A stretch of 55,159 nt of DNA, taken from contig CANRFO010000018.1 in NCBI GenBank assembly GCA_947629925.1, forward strand, positions 1 through 55,159, written 5' to 3'. This DNA comes from an uncultured Ruminiclostridium sp. GTDB taxonomy: Bacteria > Bacillota > Clostridia > Oscillospirales > Ruminococcaceae. Positions 29,943 to 39,315 of this stretch are shown here, piece by piece. A model generated the notes under the pieces. The model did not search any database. It had not been told where the DNA came from and worked only from the letters and a program-made list of their open reading frames with translations. Position numbers and translations under genes: made by a program. Each line of letters opens with the position of its first letter. Positions within the stretch are counted from its first letter, which is position 1.

Positions 29943-29974
29943 AAAGATCACCTCATATCCGCTTATTTACCAGA

Positions 29975-30004
29975 ATTATACACCATATTTCCCGCCTTTG
30001 TCAA
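29975..30004 (-). promoter_or_regulatory. promoter of the flavin reductase operon
   Basis: On the minus strand TTGACA (30004-29999), 18 bp, TATAAT (29980-29975). Confidence 0.8.
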
Positions 30005-30032
30005 CACCCTGAACAGCTTTTGCCGCCGCCAC

Positions 30033-30061
30033 TTGAAAATATCCCCCGAATGTGCTATACT
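30033..30061 (+). promoter_or_regulatory. promoter of the 263-residue membrane protein gene
   Basis: TTGAAA (30033-30038), 17 bp, TATACT (30056-30061), divergent from the previous promoter. Confidence 0.75.
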
Positions 30062-30107
30062 TTACTTTTAGAATATCGTATCTCCAAGGAAAGGAAGTTA
30101 AAATATA

Positions 30108-30899
30108 ATGTCATATGATGACGACAAGCGTGAGCTTTTAAAGCTGAAACAGGGAATAATAACCGAAAGCGAGACCATAAAGGAAGAGCCTCCCGCCGCC
30201 GATAAGGCGCATTACGAGGTAAAGGGCTTCGGCAAGAAAATATCCAACTTTTTTTATCTGTATAAATGGCACGTTATAATCATAGCCTTTTTTGCCGCAG
30301 TCGCAATTTTTCTTATTTACACCACCGTCACAAAGGAGCGGGGCGACCTGCGCGTGCTTCTTTTTGCGGAGGATTCTGACGTTTCATCTTCTCTTTATTA
30401 CAAAAACTATGATTTTGAGCTTGCACTGGAGAAATATACTCCCGACTTTGACGAAAACGGCTATACCCATGTTGAGACTTTTTATATAAACCTTAGCGAA
30501 GAGCAGGACCCCAACTACTACGCCATGAATCAGACAAAGATATTCAGTGAGGTCAATCTGGGAGTGGCTCAGATATTTATAGGCGACAGAAGCTCTCTTT
30601 CCTTGATCATCGGCGAGCAGGACGAAGGCACCGCTTATGAAGACCTTTCCGCCCTTTATCCCGACGACCCGAACGTTGTTGACAAATACTATTATCATGT
30701 CAAGGGCAGCTCCTTTGAAAAAGCTGCGATGTATATCGACACCTGCCCCGACGACCTTTATATAGTGGTAAAAAATTCGGAGTTCGACGGTTACCGCGGC
30801 TATAACGACGAAATGGCGGAAAATCACCGCCGCGCACTGGAAGTTTTTGACAATATAGTGAAAGATCTTGCGGCAGTACCCGAAGAAACGCAGAAATGA
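30108..30899 (+). CDS. single-pass membrane protein of unknown function
   Basis: A 263-residue protein with a cytoplasmic N-terminus (1-52, charged), one membrane helix (about 53-75, WHVIIIAFFAAVAIFLIYTTV) and an extracytoplasmic domain of about 185 residues rich in Asp, Glu and Tyr. AAGGAAG precedes the ATG. The outside domain shows no motif I know; its pattern of predicted strands with short acidic loops suggests a compact globular fold. Similar proteins appear to be common in Ruminococcus-like genomes, but no function can be assigned. Monocistronic. Confidence 0.7.
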   Translation: MSYDDDKRELLKLKQGIITESETIKEEPPAADKAHYEVKGFGKKISNFFYLYKWHVIIIAFFAAVAIFLIYTTVTKERGDLRVLLFAEDSDVSSSLYYKNYDFELALEKYTPDFDENGYTHVETFYINLSEEQDPNYYAMNQTKIFSEVNLGVAQIFIGDRSSLSLIIGEQDEGTAYEDLSALYPDDPNVVDKYYYHVKGSSFEKAAMYIDTCPDDLYIVVKNSEFDGYRGYNDEMAENHRRALEVFDNIVKDLAAVPEETQK

Positions 30900-30933
30900 C
30901 CGATATTCTCGGTCATTCCGCTGTTTATTTTTT
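30895..30933 (+). terminator. terminator of the membrane protein gene
   Basis: AATGACCG pairs with CGGTCATT; the T-rich part (TTTATTTTTT) follows after a six-base gap. Confidence 0.6.
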
Positions 30934-31128
30934 GTTCGCGTCCGTTTCTCTCTTGGCAAGAAGCGCGTCGCTGTCGCTTTTGTTTATTACGCAGCCGTTT
31001 TTGTTTGTGACATTATCTGTCACCGCATAAGTGAGATAACGGGGAACAACGTCGGTCTTAGGGTCGATATGCCCGTCGTTCCCTCTGTCGATTATGACCC
31101 TGCGTTTTTTGTCCTTCCGTCCGCTCAT
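30925..31128 (-). CDS. small basic protein of unknown function
   Basis: A 67-residue hydrophilic protein (SGRKDKKRRVIIDRGNDG at the start, ending AKRETDANKK). It has no membrane segment or cysteine cluster. Its start overlaps the end of the upstream ferritin-like gene by four bases, so it is very likely translated by coupling. No family is recognised. Confidence 0.6.
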   Translation of the reverse strand: MSGRKDKKRRVIIDRGNDGHIDPKTDVVPRYLTYAVTDNVTNKNGCVINKSDSDALLAKRETDANKK

Positions 31129-31559
31129 AAAAACCTCTTTAGTCCGTCAGCATATCTTTCCTCGGCGGAAAGAAGCTCTTTTGCCTGGGAAATTATGTTT
31201 TCGTCGGCGTCATGCGCATGATTGACCGTCTCGGAAATGTCGAGTATCCCCATATTTGTCCCGTTGTACATGAGCTTTGCTATATTCGTGCGGGAATGAT
31301 CCATCATTGTTTTCATATCTATTCCCATTTCAGCCATAAATTCTGCAGCTTTAGGCGGAGGAGCGGGGATCCCTCCTCTTTCTCTTATCTGATTTGCGAC
31401 CTTGTCGCAGCTGTTGTTGTAATGCTCCTTCTGCTTGTTGATATAGCCTCTCAGCTTATCGTCGTCGCATTTTTCAGAAACGGAGTCTATGCTGTCGGCA
31501 GCCATCCTGCTGTTTTTGTAGATACAGTTCAATATCTCCAGATCGTCTTTTTTTGACAT
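31125..31559 (-). CDS. helical-bundle (ferritin-like, DUF2383-type) protein
   Basis: A 144-residue, almost all-helical protein. SKKDDLEILNCIYKNSRMAA, YINKQKEHYNNSCDKVANQI and a final helix SQAKELLSAEERYADGL suggest a four-helix bundle of the DUF2383/ferritin-like type that is common in Clostridia. The metal-binding ExxH pattern of true ferritins is not obvious. Upstream partner of the small basic protein; function unknown. Confidence 0.6.
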   Translation of the reverse strand: MSKKDDLEILNCIYKNSRMAADSIDSVSEKCDDDKLRGYINKQKEHYNNSCDKVANQIRERGGIPAPPPKAAEFMAEMGIDMKTMMDHSRTNIAKLMYNGTNMGILDISETVNHAHDADENIISQAKELLSAEERYADGLKRFL

Positions 31560-31628
31560 TTTTTGACCTTCCTTCCTGAACAGAATGTTCTGTGATATAA
31601 CTTATTTTTTCACCGAAAGGACAGTATT

Positions 31629-32180
31629 ATGCAAAGAAAACCTTTTTGGAAGCTTCTGCTCACCTGTTTCGGCTACATGGTTCTGGGCAACGTGATGTCA
31701 ACGGTAATGACCGTCGCTCTGTCCGTCATCGCCGACATTCCCATAGTCATGGTGATACTTTTCGTCATGACCTTGTTTGTGTTTTATTCACTGATATTCA
31801 CCGCCGCATACAAGGACGGTCAGCGCGAAAGCATAATGCTGAAAAATCACCGTGTTGAAGGCCCTGTTAAGGGAAGGTGGACGATAATCGGGATAATTGT
31901 CTTTGCCATAATGAGCATACCCTCGTGGATATTGCTTTTTGACTGCCTGTACGGATTGTTTTCAGGCTATCTGATACCATATCGAATGATATGCGGCATG
32001 ATATATCCTCTTGCCCTCGTTGCGGGCGTGAACTATCCTGAGGCGAGCGAGATGCCTTATTATTTCGCATTTATATTTATGCTCTGCTACGTTCTTATTC
32101 CAATTGTTACCACCGTGGGATTTAAATTCGGATTTAAGGACAAGCTGAATCTTGACAAAATGATGTACGAAAAAAAGTAA
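31629..32180 (+). CDS. polytopic membrane protein of unknown function
   Basis: A 183-residue protein with about five hydrophobic segments (roughly 12-32, 36-58, 80-103, 108-128, 140-165). GAAAGGACAG precedes the ATG. No transporter or enzyme motif is visible; charged loops are short, with a basic end (GFKDKLNLDKMMYEKK) on the inside. It is divergent from the ferritin-like gene and followed by the CwlD gene. Confidence 0.65.
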   Translation: MQRKPFWKLLLTCFGYMVLGNVMSTVMTVALSVIADIPIVMVILFVMTLFVFYSLIFTAAYKDGQRESIMLKNHRVEGPVKGRWTIIGIIVFAIMSIPSWILLFDCLYGLFSGYLIPYRMICGMIYPLALVAGVNYPEASEMPYYFAFIFMLCYVLIPIVTTVGFKFGFKDKLNLDKMMYEKK

Positions 32181-32254
32181 TATTTTGACAGCTTGTATCA
32201 TAGTCTTTCCATGAAAGGTGTCCCTGATCTTATCTTTCTGAAAGGATAAAGACT

Positions 32255-33025
32255 ATGAAAACAAAAATACCTCATACAATTATATTTCTGGTTTGCTTTG
32301 TGGCAGTTGCCGCGTTTCTGTCTCTCAGGAACAGCGCTGTGCCCGCCGTTTCCGAAAACGCCTCCGCCCGACGTACTGTTGTTATAGACAGCGGTCACGG
32401 CGGGATAGACGGCGGCTGTCAGGGCGTGAACGGCTGTGTTGAAAAAGACATAAATCTGGCGATAGCCACCGACCTTGCCCGTATGCTGGAGCTTTCGGGC
32501 TTTGACGTGATAATGACAAGGACCGAGGACGTTTCCCTCCACGACGAGGGAGTCGAGGGCATAAGAAACCAGAAAGTCAGCGATATGGAGAATCGCCTTG
32601 AAATAGTGCAGTCCCACCCCGACGCCCTGTTCATCTCTATCCATCAGAACCAGTACACCGAGCCTGAATATTTCGGAGCGCAGATGTTCTACACCACCAA
32701 CAATCCCGGCAATTTCAAGCTGGCTCAGATCATGCAGGATTGCTTCGCTCAGCTGCAGACGGGCAACGACAGGGAAATAAAGCTGATAGACAACGACCTG
32801 TACCTGTTTAAGAACACCAAGCAGTTAGCCCTGCTGATAGAGTGCGGTTTTCTTTCCAATGAGAACGACGCTGCCAATCTGTCCGACAGCGGCTATCAGA
32901 AAAAAGTGGCTTTTACTATTTACAAGGGAATAATGCAATACTACACGATGTCAGATACAACGGACGTACAAATGATAACGGAGGCAGTTAATGGCGAAAC
33001 AGAAAACCCTTTACGTATGCAGTGA
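32255..33025 (+). CDS. cwlD: N-acetylmuramoyl-L-alanine amidase, CwlD type
   Basis: A 256-residue zinc amidase of the Amidase_3 family. An N-terminal signal anchor (about 5-25) is followed by the catalytic domain: DSGHGGIDGG (first His ligand), EKDINL (Glu ligand), SIHQN (second His ligand) and IECGFLSN (catalytic Glu). CwlD makes muramic-delta-lactam in spore cortex, so this hints at a sporulating ancestry, although the same family also trims vegetative wall. The last 35 bases overlap the radA start, an unusually long overlap. Confidence 0.85.
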   Translation: MKTKIPHTIIFLVCFVAVAAFLSLRNSAVPAVSENASARRTVVIDSGHGGIDGGCQGVNGCVEKDINLAIATDLARMLELSGFDVIMTRTEDVSLHDEGVEGIRNQKVSDMENRLEIVQSHPDALFISIHQNQYTEPEYFGAQMFYTTNNPGNFKLAQIMQDCFAQLQTGNDREIKLIDNDLYLFKNTKQLALLIECGFLSNENDAANLSDSGYQKKVAFTIYKGIMQYYTMSDTTDVQMITEAVNGETENPLRMQ

Positions 33026-34385
33026 ATGCGGTCAGGAATATCCCAAATGGTCAGGAAAATGCAATTCCTGCGGTTCATGGAACACCCTTGAGGAAGTGAC
33101 GGTAAACCCCGCCGTTTCAAAAGCAGTCTCCGCTTCAGCGTCTCTGAAATATTCCAAGCTCAGCGAGATAAGCTATGACGAGGACGTGCGTTATCATACG
33201 GGTCTTGCGGAGCTTGACCGCGTGCTTGGCGGAGGACTTGTGAAAGGCTCTCTCGTCCTTATAAGCGGCGATCCGGGGATAGGAAAATCCACCCTCCTTT
33301 TGCAGGTATGCAATTTTTTAGGCGATGAACACACTGTTCTCTACATATCGGGCGAGGAAAGCCGCCGACAGATAAAGCTGCGTGCGGAGCGCTTAGGCGT
33401 GGATACCGAAAACCTCAGCCTTATAGCGGACACCGACTGCGCCGCCGTTATCGCCGCCATTGAACAGCATAAGCCCGAAATAGTGATAGTGGATTCGATA
33501 CAGACTATGCAGCTTTCCGACCTTTCCTCCTCTGCGGGAAGTCTCGTTCAGGTTCGTGAATGTACCAACGCCTTTATGCGCGTGGCAAAGGAAATGGAAA
33601 TACCCGTATTCATCGTAGGTCATGTGAACAAAGACGGCGGCATAGCGGGACCGAAAGTCCTTGAGCATATCGTTGACACTGTGCTGTACTTTGAGGGCGA
33701 CAAACAAATGTCCTACCGTATTCTGAGAGCGGAGAAGAACCGTTTCGGTTCCACCAACGAGATAGGCGTTTTCCAGATGTGCGACAGCGGACTTGAGGAA
33801 GTGCCGAACCCCTCTTTAATGCTCCTTTCAGGCAGACCCGCCGACGTGAGCGGTATCGGCATACTTTGTTCGATGGAGGGCACCCGCCCCATTCTGGCGG
33901 AGGTGCAGGCGCTTGTGAGCAAATCCGCCTTCGCTTCTCCCCGCCGTGTTTCCAACGGCTTTGACTACAACCGCCTCTGCCTTATTTTGGCAGTCCTTGA
34001 AAAGCGCACGGGCTATATTTTCAGTATGTTTGACGTGTATATAAACATAATCGGCGGACTTCGCATAGATGAGCCTGCCGCCGACCTTGCAGTTGCCGCC
34101 GCATTATATTCGGGACTTATCGACAAGCCCCTCCCTGAAGAGATGTTTTTCATCGGAGAAATAGGACTTGGCGGCGAGATACGCACCACCTCCCACATCG
34201 CCCAGCGCATAAAGGAAGGCGCCCGCCTCGGCTTCAAGGTCTGCGTTATCCCCAAAGCCGCCATGCAGTCCCTTGACAAAAGCGGAGATTACGGCATACA
34301 CATTATGGGCGCGGCAAATTTACAGCAGGCGTTCAAAGCCATAGAGGTCTATCAGGAACGCAGATCAAAAAACGAAACAAAATAA
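32991..34385 (+). CDS. radA: DNA repair protein RadA (Sms)
   Basis: A 464-residue DnaB-like branch-migration helicase for recombination intermediates. In order: a C4 zinc finger with Cys10, Cys13, Cys24 and Cys27; the RecA-like core with Walker A GDPGIGKST (about 94-102), Walker B in IVIVDSIQTM, the RadA-specific KNRFGSTNEIG; and a Lon-protease-like domain at the C-terminus (about 285-450) without catalytic serine. GGAGG lies before the ATG inside cwlD. Coupled to cwlD, followed by a terminator. Confidence 0.97.
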   Translation: MAKQKTLYVCSECGQEYPKWSGKCNSCGSWNTLEEVTVNPAVSKAVSASASLKYSKLSEISYDEDVRYHTGLAELDRVLGGGLVKGSLVLISGDPGIGKSTLLLQVCNFLGDEHTVLYISGEESRRQIKLRAERLGVDTENLSLIADTDCAAVIAAIEQHKPEIVIVDSIQTMQLSDLSSSAGSLVQVRECTNAFMRVAKEMEIPVFIVGHVNKDGGIAGPKVLEHIVDTVLYFEGDKQMSYRILRAEKNRFGSTNEIGVFQMCDSGLEEVPNPSLMLLSGRPADVSGIGILCSMEGTRPILAEVQALVSKSAFASPRRVSNGFDYNRLCLILAVLEKRTGYIFSMFDVYINIIGGLRIDEPAADLAVAAALYSGLIDKPLPEEMFFIGEIGLGGEIRTTSHIAQRIKEGARLGFKVCVIPKAAMQSLDKSGDYGIHIMGAANLQQAFKAIEVYQERRSKNETK

Positions 34386-34413
34386 GGACGTAAAATACGT
34401 CCTTATTTTTTAT
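34381..34413 (+). terminator. bidirectional terminator
   Basis: AATAAGGACGT pairs with ACGTCCTTATT, with TTTTT on the right and A-runs on the left; it serves radA and the convergent carboxypeptidase gene. Confidence 0.85.
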
Positions 34414-34425
34414 ATTACGTTCAGC

Positions 34426-35292
34426 TTACCCCTCAATATATTCCTCTATGTACTCATTCACCGTCAGAAATTCTCCTGTTTCCTCATATACTTCATGAAT
34501 TTTCTTAGCATGCTTCAGCCCCACGAACCTGTAATGCCACGGCTCGTAAATAAATCCCGTTATATCCTCTTTTCCTTCGGGATAGCTTAAAATAAACCCG
34601 TATTTCCAAGAATTTGCAATAAGCCAGTCAAAATGCGGCAGCTCCTCGAAGCTCTCGTCCAGATCGTCGTGGTACGACCAGTAATCGCTTGAAACAATAT
34701 CCATCGCCAGCCCCGCGTTATGCTCGCTGCACCCCGGGAGCGCGATCTCTTTTTTCGCCTGTATCTCCGCCTCCTCAGGGGACATTCCCTGCGCTATCAG
34801 CGTGTTTTTATAGCTTTCCAGATTTTCCGCCTGCTTTTGTATGCTCCTGTATGAGGAGGTGACGAAAAGGTCTATTCCATCTGCCTTTGCGTCCTCCAGC
34901 ATTTTTATCGCATAGTCGGCGCATCTCTCGTCCAGCTCTCTTTCACCCGCCACGACCTTTGTCTTTACCGTAAAGTCGTCGGGCAGCGGATCGTTGTTTC
35001 CGATAACATACAGCGCCCAGTCAGCTTCTTCATCTGACGGTCCGCCTGTGGATACGGGCTCTTCGGATTGCTTCAGTTCATTTTCCGAAATCGGGGGGTT
35101 ACCTTTATCGGAAGTATTGCTGTCGATATTGTCTGACGCTTCAGGATTTTCGCTTCCGTTATTTCCCGCGCATGAGCTTACGCAGGAGGAAATACCTGTT
35201 ATCAGCAGTATGACGATCGCTATCAAGAGTCCGAATGTTACTGCCATGGCGAGATAGACCCTCGCCATGCTTTTCTTTTTCTTTTTAGCCAT
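34426..35292 (-). CDS. membrane-anchored D-alanyl-D-alanine carboxypeptidase (M15B, VanY-like)
   Basis: A 288-residue zinc peptidase. Start 35292 (MAKKKKKSMARVY) has AAGGAAG about six bases upstream. A signal anchor follows (about 13-38), then a Ser/Asn/Glu-rich linker (about 45-80) and the M15B domain with SSYRSIQKQ, the zinc ligands His and Asp in SEHNAGLAMD, and the final EPWHYRFVG (catalytic Glu and third ligand). It trims the terminal D-Ala from peptidoglycan stems. No vanA/vanB-type cluster is beside it, so this is general wall metabolism rather than vancomycin resistance. Confidence 0.88.
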   Translation of the reverse strand: MAKKKKKSMARVYLAMAVTFGLLIAIVILLITGISSCVSSCAGNNGSENPEASDNIDSNTSDKGNPPISENELKQSEEPVSTGGPSDEEADWALYVIGNNDPLPDDFTVKTKVVAGERELDERCADYAIKMLEDAKADGIDLFVTSSYRSIQKQAENLESYKNTLIAQGMSPEEAEIQAKKEIALPGCSEHNAGLAMDIVSSDYWSYHDDLDESFEELPHFDWLIANSWKYGFILSYPEGKEDITGFIYEPWHYRFVGLKHAKKIHEVYEETGEFLTVNEYIEEYIEG

Positions 35293-35402
35293 GTTCATCT
35301 TCCTTTTTTTGACGTCGTTGCCTTGATTATACAACTTTTTTGCCGCTTTTTTTAAAGATTAGTTAAATATAATCTTACTTTTTTCTTACTATTTTCTTGC
35401 TT

Positions 35403-36488
35403 TTATAAAATAACACCGCCTCCTATCACTGCCGCTCCGTCGTAAAATACAACTCTCTGCCCTCTTGTAACGGCTCTCTGCGGCTGCACGAACGTAACGT
35501 CCGCCGTGCCGTCGGCATGAAATGTCGCCTCGCAGGGCTGTTCTTCCTGTTTGTATCTTATTTTTGCCCTGCATTTTATCGCCTTGTCAAAGGGAACGTC
35601 GGCTATCAGGTTCACCTCTCCCGCTTTAAGACTGCCGCTGTAAAGCTCGCTGTTTTCTCCCACGGTGATCGTGTTGTCCTCCGCGTTCTTGTCAATGACG
35701 TACATCGGCTTTCCAAACGCTATCCCAAGCCCTTTCCTCTGACCTGTTGTGTAGTTTATTATCCCGCTGTGCCTGCCCAGAACGTTTCCGTATTTGTCTA
35801 TGACGTCCCCGCAGACAGGCTCTGTACCCGTATATTCTCTGATAAATCTTCCGTGATCTCCGTCGGGAACGAAGCAAATATCCTGACTGTCAGGCTTGTC
35901 GTGATTTATCAGCCCGTATTCCTTTGCTATCTCCCTGACTTCGCTTTTTTTCAGCTCACCCAGCGGGAACAGAACGTGCTTCATCTGCTCCTGCATCAGA
36001 TTGTAAAGCACATAGGACTGATCCTTTTCGTTCTCGCCCTCGCCGCTTACCGCCTTGAGCAATAAATATCTCCCGCTTTTTTCGTCGTATTTTATCCTTG
36101 CGTAATGCCCCGTTGCGATATAGTCGCACTCCATAAGCTCCGCCCTTTCAAGCAGAGCCGAGAACTTCAGAAATCTGTTGCAGTCAATGCAGGGATTGGG
36201 CGTCAGCCCTCTCATATATTGGTCGTTGAATCTTTCGATAACGTCTTTTTTAAACCTGTCCTTGAAGTTGAAAACATAGTGAGGAACGCCAAACCTTGCC
36301 GCCACCGCCTTTGCGTCCTCAACGTCGCTGAGTGAACAGCAGGTGGAGCTTTTGTCCCCAATGTCCTCATTATCGTAAAGCCGCATGGTCGCCCCTATCA
36401 CCTCATACCCCTGCTTTTGCAGAAGTATCAGCGCCGCCGAGCTGTCCACCCCGCCGCTCATAGCCAGCATAACTCTTTTATTGCTCAT
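35403..36488 (-). CDS. mnmA: tRNA-specific 2-thiouridylase MnmA
   Basis: A 361-residue enzyme that thiolates U34 of tRNA-Lys, -Glu and -Gln. PP-loop SGGVDSS (about 11-17), first catalytic cysteine in NPCIDCNRFLKF (about 100), second in SQDICFVPDGD (about 196), and the C-terminal beta barrel ending VFYDGAAVIGGGVI. Length is normal. It overlaps a small membrane gene upstream by 11 bases. No IscS-type cysteine desulfurase is nearby to supply sulfur. Confidence 0.96.
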   Translation of the reverse strand: MSNKRVMLAMSGGVDSSAALILLQKQGYEVIGATMRLYDNEDIGDKSSTCCSLSDVEDAKAVAARFGVPHYVFNFKDRFKKDVIERFNDQYMRGLTPNPCIDCNRFLKFSALLERAELMECDYIATGHYARIKYDEKSGRYLLLKAVSGEGENEKDQSYVLYNLMQEQMKHVLFPLGELKKSEVREIAKEYGLINHDKPDSQDICFVPDGDHGRFIREYTGTEPVCGDVIDKYGNVLGRHSGIINYTTGQRKGLGIAFGKPMYVIDKNAEDNTITVGENSELYSGSLKAGEVNLIADVPFDKAIKCRAKIRYKQEEQPCEATFHADGTADVTFVQPQRAVTRGQRVVFYDGAAVIGGGVIL

Positions 36489-36696
36489 TTTTGTCGTTGT
36501 CCTTTGTGATATTTTCGTTGCTGTCCTCGCTTTTTTCGGTATTGTCTTTCTTCTGCGGATTTTTCCTGCCGTATCTGTCCACCAGCAGAAGTATCACGAA
36601 TATCAAAGCCATCACCACAGCGATATAGCCCGCCGATATAAGCAGCTCTGCAAAATTCACATCTTTTTCCGCCGCAGCGGTAAGCGTATAAAACAT
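36478..36696 (-). CDS. small single-pass membrane protein upstream of mnmA
   Basis: A 72-residue protein with AAGGAG before its ATG. One membrane helix (about 18-40, LLISAGYIAVVMALIFVILLLV) is followed by a very polar tail (RYGRKNPQKK and acidic repeats). The size and tail recall OadG-like small subunits, but nothing else supports that. It overlaps mnmA, so the two are probably co-translated. Confidence 0.65.
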   Translation of the reverse strand: MFYTLTAAAEKDVNFAELLISAGYIAVVMALIFVILLLVDRYGRKNPQKKDNTEKSEDSNENITKDNDKNEQ

Positions 36697-36788
36697 ATAT
36701 GCTCCTTATCTTTAACGTCATAAGCGAAATACAAGTATAATTTTACCCCCCGCACACCGAAAAGTCAACACTTTTTCGTTTTTCACTG

Positions 36789-36817
36789 TTGATTATTCCG
36801 CCGCTTTCTGCTATAAT
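36789..36817 (+). promoter_or_regulatory. promoter of the U32-dut operon
   Basis: TTGATT (36789-36794), 17 bp, TATAAT (36812-36817). Confidence 0.8.
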
Positions 36818-36856
36818 CAATATTACCAAATTTTATAAAACACGAGGAAAAGAAAA

Positions 36857-37600
36857 ATGAACGCCTACACCTTCCGAGCGGAAGTAGCCGATGCAAAACA
36901 GCTTTCTCAGGCGCTTTCCCTTTCGGAGCTGCAATATATCTACGCTCCCGAACAATTTCTTACCGCCGACCTGCCCTGCAAGGAGCGGATAATCGCCGTG
37001 CCTCCCGTATTTCTTGCGGACTGCGGAGAATATCTTTCAAAGCGCCTTGCACAGCTTTCACAAATGGGCTACGGTAAAGTCCTCGCTCACACGGTGGATC
37101 ACATTATCCCTGCCCGTGAAAGCGGAATGACCCTTTACGGCGGCGCAAGGCTGAATATCACCAATTCCGCCTCTGCGGCATTTTTCGCACAGCAGGGCTT
37201 TGAGGACATTGTCCTTTCGGTGGAGCTTACCCGCAATAAGTTAAACTCTGTGAAATCACCCATTCCTAAAGGCATAGTCGCCTACGGCAGGCTCCCTCTT
37301 ATGACCACCCGCCGCTGTCCCGTAAACGACGGAAAACCCTGCGGCGGCAGGGAACAGTGCGACAAAATGATAACCGACCGACAGGGCAGACAGCTTAAAA
37401 CCCTTTGCCGCAACACAGTTGAACTGTTAAATCCCGACGTCCTTTACATAGGAGATAAACTGAGCGACTTTTCAGCGGACTTTTTCCTGCTGAAATTCAC
37501 CGATGAAAACGATATTTCCCAAATCATCAGCCGCTATAAAAACGGCGAAAAGCCCACAGGCAAATTCACCAGAGGATTATATTACAGAGGTGTTGAATGA
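36857..37600 (+). CDS. U32 peptidase-like protein, short form
   Basis: A 247-residue barrel protein related to U32 peptidases. The hallmark YGRLPLMTTRRCPV (about 143-157) matches the PLM.TR.CP motif, with a cysteine cluster (CGGREQC, later C) that in relatives binds an iron-sulfur cluster. Full U32 proteins have about 400 residues or more; this is only the catalytic half, as is also seen in stand-alone forms. Relatives modify tRNA or rRNA (TrhP, RlhA) rather than cleave collagen. It overlaps dut by four bases. Confidence 0.75.
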   Translation: MNAYTFRAEVADAKQLSQALSLSELQYIYAPEQFLTADLPCKERIIAVPPVFLADCGEYLSKRLAQLSQMGYGKVLAHTVDHIIPARESGMTLYGGARLNITNSASAAFFAQQGFEDIVLSVELTRNKLNSVKSPIPKGIVAYGRLPLMTTRRCPVNDGKPCGGREQCDKMITDRQGRQLKTLCRNTVELLNPDVLYIGDKLSDFSADFFLLKFTDENDISQIISRYKNGEKPTGKFTRGLYYRGVE

Positions 37601-38034
37601 AAATACAAGTAAAAAAACTCCGCGAAGCGTCAAAACTCCCCTATAAAGCCACTTCGGGCAGCGCAGGCGCCGACCTTTACGCCTGCATTGACGCTCCCGT
37701 CACTGTTGAGGCGGGAAAGCGCGTCACTATCCCCACAGGAATAGCGCTGGAGATACCGCAGGGCTATGGCGGCTTCGTTTTTCCCAGAAGCTCCTGCGCC
37801 GTGAAATACGGTCTTTCTCTTCCCAACTGCGTTGGCGTTATCGACAGCGATTACCGCGGCGAGCTTTGCGTTCCCGTGATAAACCACGGTGAGGAGCCTT
37901 ACACCATCGCTCCGCACGACCGAATAGCCCAGCTTGTGATACTCCCCGTGGAGGACGCGTCGTACGGATTTACCGATGAGCTTTCAGATACTGCAAGGGG
38001 CGAAGGCGGTTTCGGTTCTACGGGAAAAAGCTGA
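37597..38034 (+). CDS. dut: dUTP diphosphatase
   Basis: A 145-residue trimeric dUTPase that keeps uracil out of DNA. All five motifs are seen: AGADLYA, PRSSCA (about 68-73), GVIDSDYRGE (about 84-93), RIAQLVILP (about 109-117) and the flexible C-terminal GEGGFGSTG. Full length. Coupled to the U32 gene by an ATGA overlap. Confidence 0.97.
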   Translation: MKIQVKKLREASKLPYKATSGSAGADLYACIDAPVTVEAGKRVTIPTGIALEIPQGYGGFVFPRSSCAVKYGLSLPNCVGVIDSDYRGELCVPVINHGEEPYTIAPHDRIAQLVILPVEDASYGFTDELSDTARGEGGFGSTGKS

Positions 38035-38094
38035 GTATTGGTAAATATTTCCAAAAAATCTCGCAAAATCCCCGATTTTTTTCTGAATGGGCAG

Positions 38095-38123
38095 TTGTAT
38101 ACCTTGGAAAATCGTGTTATAAT
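38095..38123 (+). promoter_or_regulatory. promoter of the mre operon
   Basis: TTGTAT (38095-38100), 17 bp, TATAAT (38118-38123); start near 38130, 70 nt before mreB. Confidence 0.8.
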
Positions 38124-38199
38124 ATTTCCAAAGGCTTAAATGTAAGCAAAATCATCTGTATTTATACAGCAGGATAAATAAAAAGGGCAGGAGGCAGAA

Positions 38200-39222
38200 A
38201 TGTTTACCAAGGATATAGGAATAGATTTAGGGACCGCCAACACGCTGGTTTATATGAGAGGAAAAGGAATAATAATCAGAGAACCCAGCGTTGTTGCCGT
38301 TGACGTAAAATACGACAGAGTGCGCTACGTCGGACAGGAAGCCAAGGAAGTAATAGGAAGGACCCCGGGCTCCATAAAGGCTGTAAGACCGCTTAAGGAC
38401 GGAGTTATCGCCGATTTTGACATCACCACAAGTATGCTTCAGGAATTTATCAGAAAGGCGCTGAAGGGCAGAGCCTTCACCAGAGCAAGAGTAATCATCT
38501 GTATTCCTTCAGGCGTGACCGCCGTTGAGCGCCGCGCCGTAAAGGAAGCTACCCAGAACGCGGGCGCAAAGCGCGTTTCCATAATCGAAGAGCCTATGGC
38601 TGCCGCAATAGGAGCAGGACTTCCCGTTGCCGAGCCCACAGGCAGCATGATAGTTGACATCGGCGGCGGCACCAGCGAAGTTGCAGTTATCTCCCTCGGC
38701 GGCATTGTGACCTCAAAGTCCGTAAGAGTGGCAGGCGACGAGTTCGACTCCGCAATAATAAACTATATCAAGAAAAAGTATAACCTTCTGATAGGCGAAC
38801 GCACCGCAGAAAATATCAAAATGGGAATAGGTTCCGCATATCCCTATGCCGATAACGAGCCTGTAATGGACATCAAGGGCAGAAACCTGATGAACGGTCT
38901 GCCTGAAAATATCACCATAACCAGCGAGGAGATAAGAGAAGCTCTTGCCGAACCTCTCAGCAACGTTACCGAAGCCATAAAGACAACTCTTGAGAAAACT
39001 CCTCCCGAGCTTGCCGCAGACATAATCGACCAGGGCATAATGCTTGCAGGCGGCGGCGCGCTTCTTAAAGGTCTTGACCTGCTTATCAACAAAGAAACGG
39101 GAATGCCCGTCAAGATCGCCGAGCGTCCTCTTGACTGCGTTGCCGACGGCGCAGGCGCAGTTCTTGAAAACATCGACAAGCTTGTCGACGTGCTTGATGA
39201 TGACGACAAAGCCTACTATTGA
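38200..39222 (+). CDS. mreB: rod-shape-determining actin homologue MreB
   Basis: A 340-residue bacterial actin that organises the elongation machinery under the membrane. Phosphate loop 1 [12 protein letters not shown] (about 6-17), phosphate 2 [13 protein letters not shown] (about 155-167) and the adenosine motif [13 protein letters not shown] (about 283-295) are all present. It contains an extra short acidic end ([11 protein letters not shown]). First gene of mreB-mreC-mreD-PBP2, with a terminator hairpin right after it. Confidence 0.97.
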   Translation: MFTKDIGIDLGTANTLVYMRGKGIIIREPSVVAVDVKYDRVRYVGQEAKEVIGRTPGSIKAVRPLKDGVIADFDITTSMLQEFIRKALKGRAFTRARVIICIPSGVTAVERRAVKEATQNAGAKRVSIIEEPMAAAIGAGLPVAEPTGSMIVDIGGGTSEVAVISLGGIVTSKSVRVAGDEFDSAIINYIKKKYNLLIGERTAENIKMGIGSAYPYADNEPVMDIKGRNLMNGLPENITITSEEIREALAEPLSNVTEAIKTTLEKTPPELAADIIDQGIMLAGGGALLKGLDLLINKETGMPVKIAERPLDCVADGAGAVLENIDKLVDVLDDDDKAYY

Positions 39223-39235
39223 TTTTCGACTTGTG

Positions 39236-39263
39236 AAAGGCGGTAAATGTTACCGCCTTTTTG
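39236..39263 (+). terminator. attenuating hairpin between mreB and mreC
   Basis: AAAGGCGGTAA pairs with TTACCGCCTTT around ATG, followed by TT. With no promoter before mreC it should act as a partial terminator. Confidence 0.75.
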
Positions 39264-39315
39264 TATCTTATCTGCCTGAAGCGGTTTTCGCTTTATTATC
39301 CTTTGAGGTAAAACT

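Noticed and set aside
34426-35292. VanY-like gene considered as part of a vancomycin resistance cluster
   Set aside because: No vanH, vanA/B, vanX or two-component genes nearby; a general wall carboxypeptidase is sufficient.
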